From positions 527,237 to 591,236 of the forward strand of contig JAHCID010000001.1 in assembly GCA_026129405.1 (NCBI GenBank): a DNA stretch of 64,000 nucleotides, written 5' to 3'. How positions within the stretch are numbered: the first letter of the stretch is position 1; each line of letters opens with the position of its first letter. Positions 1-10,473 of the stretch are shown in pieces. Below the pieces are notes generated by a model that was not told the DNA's origin, did no database searches, and saw nothing but the letters and a program-made list of their open reading frames with translations. Made by a program: the position numbers and the translations under genes. The DNA is from a bacterium. GTDB taxonomy: Bacteria; Desulfobacterota; Binatia; DP-6.

Positions 1-2
1 GG

Positions 3-1079
3 GAGCCGATCAGCAAGACGCTGCGCTTCAAGGGAGATAGTTATCTATTTGATATGCACGTCGCGGTGGCGGGGGGCGGGGTGGGTCTGGTCCTCACCCC
101 GGTCGCGAGTGAGGGCGCCCTCGGGGGAAACCAGCCCGGCTACGAGACGGCGGTCGTCTTCGCGGACGACAAGACCACGTCGAAAACTCCGCACGATCTG
201 AAGGAAGAGAGCACCACGATCGAGAACGCGGTGTGGGCAGGGTTCTCTGCCCAGTACTTCGTGGTGCTCGGCCTTCCGTCGACGACCGGGAAGGCACTGC
301 TCGGCGCGACCGATGGGACGCCGATCGTGCGCATCGACGAGGAGACGGTGGATGGGCGGGCGTCGTTCCACCTCTTCGTGGGACCGAAGGAGCGCGGTGT
401 GCTGGCGGACGCCGGACATCAGCTCGATCGCGTCCTCGACTTTGGCTACTTCTGGTTCATCGCGATCCCGCTCCTCCAGGCGCTGAAGCTGCTCCACAAG
501 ATCAGCGGGAACTACGGCGTCGACATCATTCTGCTGACGGCGTGTGTGAAGGCGGTCACGATCCCGCTTACGCAGCAGTCGCTGCGCAGCATGAAGGCCA
601 TGCAGAAGCTCCAGCCGGAAATGCAGCGCCTGCGGGATCGCCATAAGGACGACCAGGTCGCGCTCCAGAAGGAGATGATGGAGCTGTACCGGCGCAACAA
701 GGTGAACCCGCTCTCCGGGTGCGTGCCGATGCTGCTCCAGATCCCGATCTTCGTCGGCCTCTACAACGCCCTGATGCACTCCATCGAGCTGCGGCACGCG
801 CCGTTCATGCTCTGGATCAACGACCTCGCCGCGCCGGACCGCCTCATGGTTGCCGGGATCGGCATCCCGGTGCTGGTGCTGCTGATGGGAGGCAGCATGA
901 TTCTCCAGCAGTGGCTGACCCCGCAGCAGGGAGATCCGACACAGCAGAAGATCATGCTGCTGATGCCGGTGGTGTTCACCTTCATGTTCATCGGATTCCC
1001 GTCCGGGCTGGTGCTCTACTGGCTGGTGAACAACGTCCTCAGCATCGCCCAGCAGTACTGGATGCTACGCCAAGCCTGA
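3..1079 (+). CDS. yidC: Membrane protein insertase YidC (5' end outside window)
   Basis: Inserts and folds inner-membrane proteins, alone or with SecYEG; a subunit of F-type ATP synthase is among its classic clients. The frame is open from base 3, so the N-terminal signal anchor and part of the periplasmic beta domain lie outside the window. The visible part holds the end of that domain and then the 60KD_IMP core: a hydrophobic segment starting YFWFIAIPLLQAL, the segment VDIILLTACVKAVTIPLTQQ, the cytoplasmic coiled region with LQPEMQRLRDRHKDD, the signature NPLSGCVPMLLQIPIFVGLY, and the last helices ending SGLVLYWLVNNVLSIAQQYW. A Lys occupies the position of the conserved groove Arg (R366 in E. 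coli), a conservative change. First gene of the yidC-jag-rsmG-parAB block usually found beside the replication origin. The identification is secure. Confidence 0.97.
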   Translation, partial: EPISKTLRFKGDSYLFDMHVAVAGGGVGLVLTPVASEGALGGNQPGYETAVVFADDKTTSKTPHDLKEESTTIENAVWAGFSAQYFVVLGLPSTTGKALLGATDGTPIVRIDEETVDGRASFHLFVGPKERGVLADAGHQLDRVLDFGYFWFIAIPLLQALKLLHKISGNYGVDIILLTACVKAVTIPLTQQSLRSMKAMQKLQPEMQRLRDRHKDDQVALQKEMMELYRRNKVNPLSGCVPMLLQIPIFVGLYNALMHSIELRHAPFMLWINDLAAPDRLMVAGIGIPVLVLLMGGSMILQQWLTPQQGDPTQQKIMLLMPVVFTFMFIGFPSGLVLYWLVNNVLSIAQQYWMLRQA

Positions 1080-1093
1080 CGGATGCCGGGGCG

Positions 1094-1696
1094 GTGCACT
1101 CGCTGGAGGTCGAGGCGGCGATCGAGGGTAGGCTGACTCGGCTCGAGGGCGAGAGCGTAGGGCGACCGTCGGGCGGGGGGAAGGCACGCGTCCGGGTCAC
1201 ACCCGGGACCGGGGTTTCCCCGGAAACCTCAAGTAGAAAGCGTGGCGTGCCCGCCGCGCTGGTCCTCGTCGATGTGCGGCGTCGACTCGAGCTCTCCTGC
1301 GACGTCAGCCGGAGCACCGGGAACGAGCCAGGGAGCGTCGTCGGACCAGACGATGGGTCGGTGATCGGTCGCCACGCGCAAACCCTCGACGCGGTCGAGC
1401 ACGTCTTGGGCCGCATCGTGTTCGGCGACTACGTTCGCACCGCCAAGGTGACCACCGATGTCGAGGCCTATCGGGAGCGCCGCGAGCGTTCGCTGGTTCC
1501 GATGGCGCATCGGTCGGCGGAGCGGGCGCTTGCCAAGGGAACTGGCGTCGCCATCAGCCCGACGGGCGCCCGAGATCGGCGCATCATCCGACTCGCTCTA
1601 CGAGCGGGAGGAGGCGCCACGACGCGCCGTGAAGCCGAGGGGAAGCTCCGTCGCGTGAGGATCGTCCCGCAGTATCCTGGGCATTCGCGACCGTAG
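1094..1696 (+). CDS. jag: Jag/KhpB-like RNA-binding protein (KH-R3H)
   Basis: Probable KhpB/Jag, a KH-R3H RNA-binding protein normally encoded directly after yidC. The start is probably GTG 1094, 14 bases after the yidC stop, giving 200 aa. The middle carries a KH-like loop SVIGRHAQTLDAVEHVL, close to the family pattern IGrrGqTLdAlqyL. It is followed by DVEAYRERRERSL (family DvegYReRReesL) and the C-terminal segment RDRRIIRLAL with a TTRREAEGKLRRVRI tail, matching the R3H region. Two oddities are visible. The R3H histidine is replaced by Arg (RRIIR instead of RRIIH), and the Jag-N domain is short and poorly conserved, retaining mainly GGGKARVRV. It could be diverged in function. Confidence is good for the family and lower for the exact start. 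Confidence 0.75.
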   Translation: MHSLEVEAAIEGRLTRLEGESVGRPSGGGKARVRVTPGTGVSPETSSRKRGVPAALVLVDVRRRLELSCDVSRSTGNEPGSVVGPDDGSVIGRHAQTLDAVEHVLGRIVFGDYVRTAKVTTDVEAYRERRERSLVPMAHRSAERALAKGTGVAISPTGARDRRIIRLALRAGGGATTRREAEGKLRRVRIVPQYPGHSRP

Positions 1697-1710
1697 GCGG
1701 AGGATTCCCG

Positions 1711-2367
1711 ATGGAGCGGCCCGAGTCGCGAATCGCCGGCGCCGCGCGCCAGGTCGGCTACAGAGAGCTGGACGCCGCCTCCACGGAGCGGCTGGTCCGC
1801 TATCTCGATCTGCTGATGCTGTGGAACCGGCGGTTCCACCTCACAGGGGACCGTGATCGGGACAGCCTGGTCGACCGCCACGTCGCGGACTCCTTGGCGG
1901 TCGCAGCGGAGGTTTCGACCTCCGGACACCTCGTGGACATCGGGTCCGGGGCCGGATTTCCCGGCGTCGTCGTAGCCTGCGCCAGACCCGACGCCCGCGT
2001 GAGTCTTCTCGAGTCCCGCCGGCGGCCGGTGAGCTTTCTCGCGGAGGTTGCGCGCACGGTTCCGCTTCCAGGTCTCGATCCGATCCTTGGGCGGGCCGAG
2101 GACGCGCCGGATCGTGGGCTGCGGGACGCGGCCACCGTCGCGGTGTCTCGGGCCGTCCGCGCCGATGCCTTTCTTCCGCTCGCCTACCCCCTGGTGGTGC
2201 CGGGAGGGATCGCGCTCGTCATGGCAACACCCCACCAGTCGCTGGCGCGTACCAACGCGGTCGGTGTGGCGCTCGGCTTCGCCTTGGAATCGACCCGAGA
2301 CTACGTGCTGCCGCGCGGGGAGAAGCGGATCCTGGTGCGCTTCCGCAAGCCCGACGCGGCTTCCTGA
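1711..2367 (+). CDS. rsmG: 16S rRNA (guanine527-N7)-methyltransferase RsmG
   Basis: SAM-dependent methyltransferase that modifies G527 of 16S rRNA; formerly GidB. The 218-residue protein has the expected length. Visible family features are LMLWNRRFHLT near residue 40, the RHVADSLAV segment, the SAM-binding motif DIGSGAGFPGVV near residue 75, and the VAVSRAV motif near residue 145. The start ATG 1711 has a GGAGGA-type ribosome binding site about 8 bases upstream. In most bacteria with this gene order mnmE and/or mnmG precede rsmG; neither is present here, so rsmG follows jag directly. It is followed by parA after 68 bases. Confidence 0.95.
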   Translation: MERPESRIAGAARQVGYRELDAASTERLVRYLDLLMLWNRRFHLTGDRDRDSLVDRHVADSLAVAAEVSTSGHLVDIGSGAGFPGVVVACARPDARVSLLESRRRPVSFLAEVARTVPLPGLDPILGRAEDAPDRGLRDAATVAVSRAVRADAFLPLAYPLVVPGGIALVMATPHQSLARTNAVGVALGFALESTRDYVLPRGEKRILVRFRKPDAAS

Positions 2368-2435
2368 TTCAGCGTCGAGCGCGCAGTTTCCCAGGCAACA
2401 GCTCTATGCTACAGCCGCCTCCGGAGCAGCTGTCG

Positions 2436-3239
2436 ATGGGGCGCGTCGTGGCGGTGGTGAATCAGAAGGGCGGCGTAGGGAAGACCACGACGGCCGTGAA
2501 TCTGGGGGCGGCCCTGGCGATGGAGGGCCTGCGCACGCTGGTGATCGACCTCGATCCTCAGGGAAGCGCAACCACCGGCCTCGGCCTGCATACGGTGGCG
2601 CTCCACGGCACCATCTACGAAGTGTTGCTCGGTGGACGCCCCGCCCGTGAGGCCGTCCATCGCACGAGCGTCGAGAAGCTCGACGTGCTGCCGGCGACTC
2701 GGGATCTGGTCGGCGCCGAGATCGAGCTCGTCAACCTCCAGGGACGCGAGCAACGCCTCGCCGACGCCCTTGCCCCGATCCGCGACGACTACGACTTCCT
2801 CCTGATCGACTGCCCGCCGTCGCTGAGCCTGCTCACCGTGAACGCGCTTCGCGCCGCCGACGGCGTCATCGTGCCGCTCCAGGCCGAGTACTACGCCCTC
2901 GAAGGTCTGACGGCCCTCCTCGATACGGTCGGCCGCGTCCGCGACGCCCTCAACGCGACGCTGGCCCTCGATGGCCTCGTCCTCACGATGTTCGACGGCC
3001 GCAACAGCCTTGCCCGCCAGGTCCAGCAGGAGGTGCGGACGCACTTCGGCGATCAGGTCTACCGCACCGTCATTCCCCGTAACGTACGTCTCTCCGAATC
3101 GCCGAGCCATGGGATGTCGGTCATGAGCTACGATCCCTCGTCCCGGGGAGCAGTGGCCTACCGCGCCCTCGCCGCCGAGGTCGCCGCCCAACGGAACGCC
3201 CCACCGATCGCCCGCCAGGCGGCCGGCGGCGCGGAGTAG
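2436..3239 (+). CDS. parA: Chromosome-partitioning ATPase ParA/Soj
   Basis: ParA-type ATPase that drives segregation of the origin region together with ParB. The N-terminus carries the deviant Walker A motif KGGVGKTT (residues 11-18), followed by LVIDLDPQGSATTGLG (A') and DFLLIDCPPSLSLLT (Walker B region), all standard for chromosomal ParA. I chose ATG 2436 over the in-frame ATG 2406. The former has a GGAG element 9 bases upstream and gives the usual N-terminus, with the strand MGRVVAVVNQ leading into the P-loop. The gene lies 68 bases after rsmG and 25 bases before parB, so the pair is very likely co-transcribed. Confidence 0.96.
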   Translation: MGRVVAVVNQKGGVGKTTTAVNLGAALAMEGLRTLVIDLDPQGSATTGLGLHTVALHGTIYEVLLGGRPAREAVHRTSVEKLDVLPATRDLVGAEIELVNLQGREQRLADALAPIRDDYDFLLIDCPPSLSLLTVNALRAADGVIVPLQAEYYALEGLTALLDTVGRVRDALNATLALDGLVLTMFDGRNSLARQVQQEVRTHFGDQVYRTVIPRNVRLSESPSHGMSVMSYDPSSRGAVAYRALAAEVAAQRNAPPIARQAAGGAE

Positions 3240-3264
3240 ATCTCAATCATTCTTGGGGGTTTTC

Positions 3265-4149
3265 ATGCGTAAGGCTCTCGGTCGGGGATTGGAGGCGCTG
3301 CTGCCGGGCGCGGGGACGGGGGCCCCGGTCCCGGCGACGGAATCGCCGGCGGCGCCCGTCGAGGTGGCGGTGGCGGACATCAGCGCCAACCCGGATCAGC
3401 CCCGCAAGCACTTCGACGTCGAAGCGCTGGCGGCCCTGGCGGAGTCGATTCGGCATCACGGTGTCCTCCAGCCGATCGTCGTGCGCCGCGCCGCCCAGGG
3501 CTACGAGGTGATCGCCGGCGAGCGCCGCCTGCGGGCGGCGCAGCAGGCTGGCATTCCGCACGTGCCGATCGTGGTTCGGGAGGCGGAGCCGCAGGAGCGG
3601 CTCGAGCTCGCCCTGATCGAGAACATTCAGCGCGAGGACCTCACCCCGCTCGAGGAGGCGGAGGCCTACCGGCACCTGATCGACGAGTACGGACTCACGC
3701 AGGAGGATCTGGCCCGGCGCGTCGGCAAGAGCCGTCCGGCGGTGGCGAACGCGCTTCGGCTGCTCAGCCTCCCGGAGCCGGTGAAGGCTCAGCTCGAGGC
3801 CGGTGACCTGACCGCCGGACATGCCCGGGCGGTGCTTTCGGTGACCGGGGCAGGAGCCCAGGTGGCCTTCGCACACGAGATCGTGAGCCGGGGCATCCCG
3901 AAGTCGGAGGCCGAGCGCCTGGCGCAGGTCCGGCGCGGCGACGCGCCGAAGAAGGGCGGCCGCCCGCGCACCGCACAGGTCGCCGCCGATCCGCACTGGC
4001 GGGCCTTGTCGGAGGACCTCACCCGCACCCTCGGGACCCGCGTCCGGATGACGCCGAAGGGGCGCGGCGGAACCATCGAGATCGAGTTCTACTCCGACCT
4101 CGAGCTCGACCGTCTGCTCGACGTCCTGCGCGCCGGATCCCGGGTCTGA
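3265..4149 (+). CDS. parB: Chromosome-partitioning protein ParB/Spo0J
   Basis: CTP-dependent DNA clamp that loads at parS and stimulates ParA. The 294-residue protein starts with the typical MRKALGRGLEALLPG. It has the ParB/Srx CTP-binding core with motifs GERRLRAA (residues 85-92) and ENIQR (119-123), a central helix-turn-helix around LTQEDLARRVGKSRPAVANAL (about 142-162), and a C-terminal dimerisation segment. The ATG at 3265 is preceded by a G-rich Shine-Dalgarno stretch; an in-frame TTG at 3253 is less likely. I did not see a clear 16-bp parS palindrome in the window, but my reading by eye is not exhaustive. Confidence 0.96.
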   Translation: MRKALGRGLEALLPGAGTGAPVPATESPAAPVEVAVADISANPDQPRKHFDVEALAALAESIRHHGVLQPIVVRRAAQGYEVIAGERRLRAAQQAGIPHVPIVVREAEPQERLELALIENIQREDLTPLEEAEAYRHLIDEYGLTQEDLARRVGKSRPAVANALRLLSLPEPVKAQLEAGDLTAGHARAVLSVTGAGAQVAFAHEIVSRGIPKSEAERLAQVRRGDAPKKGGRPRTAQVAADPHWRALSEDLTRTLGTRVRMTPKGRGGTIEIEFYSDLELDRLLDVLRAGSRV

Positions 4150-4189
4150 GGGGCGCCGAGTGCGCTCCCACGCTGCGCGCGTGGCCGTT

Positions 4190-4219
4190 TTGACACTCCG
4201 CGCAGCCCGGTGCTAGAAG
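4190..4219 (+). promoter_or_regulatory. Sigma-70-type promoter of the bactofilin gene
   Basis: Perfect -35 hexamer TTGACA at 4190-4195, then 17-18 bases, then CTAGAA/TAGAAG at 4213-4219. The predicted transcript would start near 4227 and leave a leader of about 55 bases before ATG 4284, which has its own GGAG site. It lies in the 134-base gap after parB, so the bactofilin gene can be expressed apart from parAB. Seen by eye; not scored against a model. Confidence 0.5.
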
Positions 4220-4283
4220 CGCTCCGTTTCGGGACGGGCGCCTCCTGTGGCCAGGGTTTCCGGAGCACCTTCGGAGCACGTCG

Positions 4284-4805
4284 ATGGCAATCTTCGGGAA
4301 GGATCGCGAGCGTAACGATCGGAGCTTCGGACCTCCTCCCGTCCCCGCGACGAGTGGTGGCGAGGTGGCGACCGCGGGCGAGCGCGAGAGGAGCAGGCCC
4401 ATGCCGGAGGACGGCAGCGCGACGAGCGCTTTTCTCGGAAAGGGAAGCCGGGTCACCGGAAAGCTGGTGTTCGAAGGCCCCGTTCGCATCGAGGGACAGG
4501 TAGAGGGCGAGATCGCGGCCCAGGACACGCTGACGATCGGCGAGAGCGCCGTCATCAACGCGCAGATCGTCGGCAACTCGATCGTGATCCACGGCAAGGT
4601 CACGGGCGACGTGACGGCCCGCAAGCGCCTCGAGATTCGCGCTCCGGGCAAGCTCATCGGCAACATCTCGGCGCCCACGCTGGTGATCCACGAGGGCGTC
4701 GTCTTCGAAGGTCAGTGCACGATGGGCGGGGAAGCGCAGCGTCCTGCGAAGGAAGCCAAGGTTGCGCACCTGCCGAAAGACGGCCGTGCCGACGTCGCCC
4801 CTTGA
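4284..4805 (+). CDS. Bactofilin (polymer-forming cytoskeletal protein)
   Basis: Bactofilin (DUF583 family), a nucleotide-independent filament-forming protein built as a right-handed beta-helix. The 173-residue protein has a disordered, charged N-terminus (about residues 1-45), then the repetitive core from GKGSRVTGKLVFEGPVRI to VIHEGVVFEG (about 50-150). The core shows the typical glycine-spaced beta rungs, such as EGQVEGEI, IHGKVTGDV and APGKLIGNI, followed by a short charged tail. The ATG has a GGAG site 7 bases upstream. Position next to parAB resembles Myxococcus, where bactofilins form scaffolds with the ParABC segregation system. A similar link between cytoskeleton and segregation is plausible here but inferred. 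Confidence 0.93.
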   Translation: MAIFGKDRERNDRSFGPPPVPATSGGEVATAGERERSRPMPEDGSATSAFLGKGSRVTGKLVFEGPVRIEGQVEGEIAAQDTLTIGESAVINAQIVGNSIVIHGKVTGDVTARKRLEIRAPGKLIGNISAPTLVIHEGVVFEGQCTMGGEAQRPAKEAKVAHLPKDGRADVAP

Positions 4806-4830
4806 AGCCCTGCGCCGAGGGCACTAAGTA
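4802..4830 (+). promoter_or_regulatory. Probable promoter of the atp operon
   Basis: TTGAAG at 4802-4807, a 17-base spacer, then TAAGTA at 4825-4830. It overlaps the bactofilin stop codon and lies about 45 bases before the first ATP synthase gene. No clear Shine-Dalgarno is visible before ATG 4876. This is the only promoter-like element I see between the bactofilin gene and atpF'. Confidence 0.45.
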
Positions 4831-4875
4831 AGCCCGCCTTCACGCTCCTCACCGCCTCGCTCCGCCCCATCCCGC

Positions 4876-5310
4876 ATGCTCCAGATTCCGCCGGACTATA
4901 CGTTCTTCGTCCAGATCGCGCTCTTCCTCGTGCTCTGGGTGGCGTTGAAGCGCCTCTGGTTCGACCCGGCCATGGCCGTGGCGAAGGAGCGCGCCATCCG
5001 CTCCGAAGGGGCCATCGCCGAGGCGAAGTCGGTCCAAGGCCGCGCCGAGACCATGCGGGCGGAGCACGCGCACAAGCTCGCGGAGGCGCGGGCGGAGGCC
5101 CAGCGTGAGGCGCAGGAGATCCTGCGCGCGGCCGAGAGCGAGCACCGACGCCTCGTCAACGAGGCCACCGAGGAGGCGCAGCAGACCATCGCCGAGGCGC
5201 GCCAGCGGATCGCCGAAGACGTCGCCACCGCGCGTCGCGCGCTGCGCTCTGAGGTCGAGGCGCTCGCCGGCGACGTCGCCCGCGCCGTGATGGGAAGGAC
5301 GGTGCGATGA
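4876..5310 (+). CDS. atpF: ATP synthase F0 subunit b' (first b-type subunit)
   Basis: Peripheral-stalk subunit of F-type ATP synthase. The 144-residue protein has one N-terminal membrane helix (FFVQIALFLVLWVALKRLWF, residues 10-29). A long Ala/Glu/Arg-rich coiled coil follows, running to the C-terminus and ending in the usual DVARAVMGRTV. It is followed by a second b-type gene, so the enzyme probably uses a b/b' heterodimer, as in photosynthetic and several deltaproteobacterial enzymes. Its last four bases overlap the next gene (ATGA), indicating translational coupling. Which of the two is b and which b' cannot be decided from sequence alone. Confidence 0.9.
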   Translation: MLQIPPDYTFFVQIALFLVLWVALKRLWFDPAMAVAKERAIRSEGAIAEAKSVQGRAETMRAEHAHKLAEARAEAQREAQEILRAAESEHRRLVNEATEEAQQTIAEARQRIAEDVATARRALRSEVEALAGDVARAVMGRTVR

Positions 5311-5813
5311 CCGAGCACGGCGCACATCACGCCCCCCAGATCACCGATCTCATCCTCCCGGCGATCAACTTCGCGCTCTTCGCGGCGCTGCTGGTGTGGA
5401 AGCTGCGCGGGCCGATCGTCGAGTACTTCCGCGAGCGCACGGAGCGCATTCGCGACGCCCTCGCCGCCGGGACCCGGGCCCGCGCCGAAGCAGCGGCGCT
5501 CGAGGCCGAGATCGCCCGCGACCTCGCCGAGCTTCCCGCCCTGACCTCTCGCATCCGCGCCGACCTGCGCGCCGCCGCGGAGACCGAGCGCGATCATCTC
5601 GTCGCGCAGGGGCGCCGCACGGCGGAGCGTCTCCGCAACGACGCCCGGTTGCTCGCCGACCAGGAGGCCCGCGCCGCCCTCCGCGACGTCCGGCGCGAGG
5701 TGGCCGACGAGGCCGTGCGCGAAGCCACCGCTCTGGTGCGTGGCGCCCTCGGTCCCGACGACCAGGCGCGCTTCGTGCGCGAGTTCGTGAGCTCCGCGGG
5801 AGCCTCGGCGTGA
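5307..5813 (+). CDS. atpF: ATP synthase F0 subunit b
   Basis: Second b-type peripheral-stalk subunit, 168 aa. An N-terminal hydrophobic segment (TDLILPAINFALFAALLVW, about residues 11-29) anchors it in the membrane. A charged coiled-coil stalk follows to about residue 150, with the motif KLRGPIVEYFRERTERIRDAL typical of b subunits. It overlaps the upstream b-type gene by ATGA, and its stop codon overlaps the GTG start of atpH. The tight overlaps across atpF'-atpF-atpH imply one transcript and coupled translation. Confidence 0.92.
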   Translation: MTEHGAHHAPQITDLILPAINFALFAALLVWKLRGPIVEYFRERTERIRDALAAGTRARAEAAALEAEIARDLAELPALTSRIRADLRAAAETERDHLVAQGRRTAERLRNDARLLADQEARAALRDVRREVADEAVREATALVRGALGPDDQARFVREFVSSAGASA

Positions 5814-6352
5814 ACGGCGGCCTCGCCCGACGCTATGCCCGTGCCCTGCTCGGCCTGGAGCCCGATCGCAGCGTGCTCGACGCCACCGGCGACGAGCTCA
5901 CCCGCGTCGCCGACGCCTTCGCCGAGCCGCGCCTCCGCGCCGTCGTGCTGAACTCGGGCATCGATCTCGACGCGCGCCGGCGCATCGTCGGCGAGATCGT
6001 CGAGCAGCTCGGCGTGTCGACCGACGTCGGCAACCTCGTCCGCCTCCTCGCCGACCGCGATCGCCTGCCGATCCTCGGCGACGTGGCGCGCGCCTTCGAG
6101 GCGATGGTCGACGGCGCCCTCGGCCGCGCGCGCGTGCGCATCCGCACCGCGCAGCCGCTCGGGCCGGCCGAGAAGACCGAGATCGTCGACCTGGCGCGGC
6201 GGCTCGTGGGTCTCGACGTCGTGCCCACGACCGACGTCGATGCCGAGCTCCTCGGCGGCGTCGTGCTCGACGCCGGCGGCACCGTGTACGACGGCAGCAT
6301 TCGAACGCAGCTCGCCCGCGTGGCGAACGAGATGGCCGGGGGCGAGGGTTGA
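5810..6352 (+). CDS. atpH: ATP synthase F1 subunit delta
   Basis: Delta (OSCP) subunit, which fixes the peripheral stalk to the top of the F1 head. 180 aa from GTG 5810, a start that overlaps the stop of the preceding b gene. The N-terminus GGLARRYARALL is the family signature (A.rYA.AL). The C-terminal part has the conserved pattern RVRIRTAQPLGPAEKTEI and DAELLGGVVLDAGGTVYDGSI, matching the usual gG.ii.iGd.v.DgSi ending. Length and order are normal. Confidence 0.93.
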   Translation: MNGGLARRYARALLGLEPDRSVLDATGDELTRVADAFAEPRLRAVVLNSGIDLDARRRIVGEIVEQLGVSTDVGNLVRLLADRDRLPILGDVARAFEAMVDGALGRARVRIRTAQPLGPAEKTEIVDLARRLVGLDVVPTTDVDAELLGGVVLDAGGTVYDGSIRTQLARVANEMAGGEG

Positions 6353-6379
6353 CCCGCCCGGCCGGGGGGAATTGACGCG

Positions 6380-7888
<1,509 letters not shown>

Positions 7889-7897
7889 TCCCGCCCG

Positions 7898-8758
7898 ATG
7901 CCCAGCCTCAAAGACCTGCGCAAGCGGGTGGCTTCCGTGAAGTCCACCCAGCAGATCACCAAGGCCATGAAGATGGTGGCCGCGGCACGCTTGCGCCGTG
8001 CGCAGGAGGCCGCGGAGCGGGCGCGGCCGTACGCGGGGAAGCTGAGCGAGATGTTCCGCGCCGTCGTCGCCGACCTCGGCGAGGAGGCGCACCCGCTGCT
8101 CGCGCGCCGCGAGGAGCGTCGCATCGACGTCGTCGTGCTGACGAGCGACCGTGGTCTCTGCGGCGGCTACAACGCCAACGTCCTCCGGCTCGCGTCGAGC
8201 TTCCTGCGCGAGAAGGCAGGCGCCGAGGTCTCGCTCTACGTCGTGGGCCGCAAAGGCCTCGAGTACTTCCGTCGGCGTGGGCCCTCGCCCACCAGCGAGA
8301 AGACCGGCGTCGCCAACGAGCCCATCGTCGAGGTGGCGCGCGAGGTCGCCGCACGGGTGACCGAGCGCTTCGCCGCCGACGAGACCGATGCGGTCTATCT
8401 GATCTACAGCCGGTTCCGCTCGGCCATCGCGCAGATCCCGAGCGTCGTGCCGCTGCTGCCGGTTCCGCTCGAGACCGAAGGCGAGACCGGGCCGGCCGTC
8501 GACTACATCTTCGAGCCGCCGCGCGCCGAGCTGCTGGGTGCGTTGCTGCCGCGCTACATCGAGGCGCAGATACTCCAGGCCCTGCTCGAATCGCAGGCGA
8601 GCGAGCTGGGCGCGCGCATGACGGCCATGGACAACGCCACGCGCAACGCCTCCGACATGATCGACCGCCTCACGCTCCAGATGAACCGCGTCCGCCAGGC
8701 CACCATCACCACCGAGCTGATGGAGATCGTGTCGGGCGCCGAAGCGCTCAAGGGGTAA
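7898..8758 (+). CDS. atpG: ATP synthase F1 subunit gamma
   Basis: Central rotor shaft of the ATP synthase, 286 aa. The N-terminal helix PSLKDLRKRVASVKSTQQITKAM and the C-terminal helix around MTAMDNATRNASDMIDRLTL...NRVRQATITTELMEIVSGA are the two coiled-coil arms that fill the alpha3beta3 cavity. The Rossmann-like middle includes SDRGLCGGYN. It starts 9 bases after atpA and ends 9 bases before atpD. Confidence 0.97.
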   Translation: MPSLKDLRKRVASVKSTQQITKAMKMVAAARLRRAQEAAERARPYAGKLSEMFRAVVADLGEEAHPLLARREERRIDVVVLTSDRGLCGGYNANVLRLASSFLREKAGAEVSLYVVGRKGLEYFRRRGPSPTSEKTGVANEPIVEVAREVAARVTERFAADETDAVYLIYSRFRSAIAQIPSVVPLLPVPLETEGETGPAVDYIFEPPRAELLGALLPRYIEAQILQALLESQASELGARMTAMDNATRNASDMIDRLTLQMNRVRQATITTELMEIVSGAEALKG

Positions 8759-10194
<1,436 letters not shown>

Positions 10195-10195
<1 letters not shown>

Positions 10196-10455
10196 TGGCC
10201 GACCGCCTGCGACTGCGCGTCTTCACGCCCGAGCGCGAGCTCGTCGACGAGGAGGTGCGCGAGGTGACGCTGCCAGGCTGGTGGGGCCAGCTCGGCATCC
10301 TGCCCGACCACGCCGCGCTCGTGACCACCCTCGAGCAGGGCCAGCTGTCCTACAAGAAGGACGGCGGCGAGGCGCGCTTCCAGATCGGCGGCGGCTTCGC
10401 CGAGGTGCGCGACGACGTGGTCACCGTGCTGGCCGACTCGGCGACTCCCGCATAG
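10195..10455 (+). CDS. atpC: ATP synthase F1 subunit epsilon, short form without C-terminal helices
   Basis: Epsilon subunit linking the gamma shaft to the c-ring. Only 86 aa, against about 130-140 aa for most bacterial epsilons. The beta-sandwich domain is complete (LRLRVFTPERELVDEEVREV, the GWWGQLGILPDHAALVT loop, and FAEVRDDVVTVLAD), but the C-terminal two-helix hairpin is absent. In other bacteria that hairpin inhibits ATP hydrolysis, so this enzyme probably lacks epsilon-mediated inhibition. Short epsilons occur in some other phyla. It is coupled to atpD by a TGATG-type overlap. No sign of a frameshift restoring a longer tail was seen in the downstream 18 bases. Confidence 0.92.
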
Positions 10456-10473
10456 CGATTCGACGCCGAACCG

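Noticed and set aside
719-1093. N-terminal extension of the jag frame inside yidC
   Set aside because: It overlaps yidC in another frame and is Arg/Ala/Pro-rich noise; Jag similarity begins after 1094.
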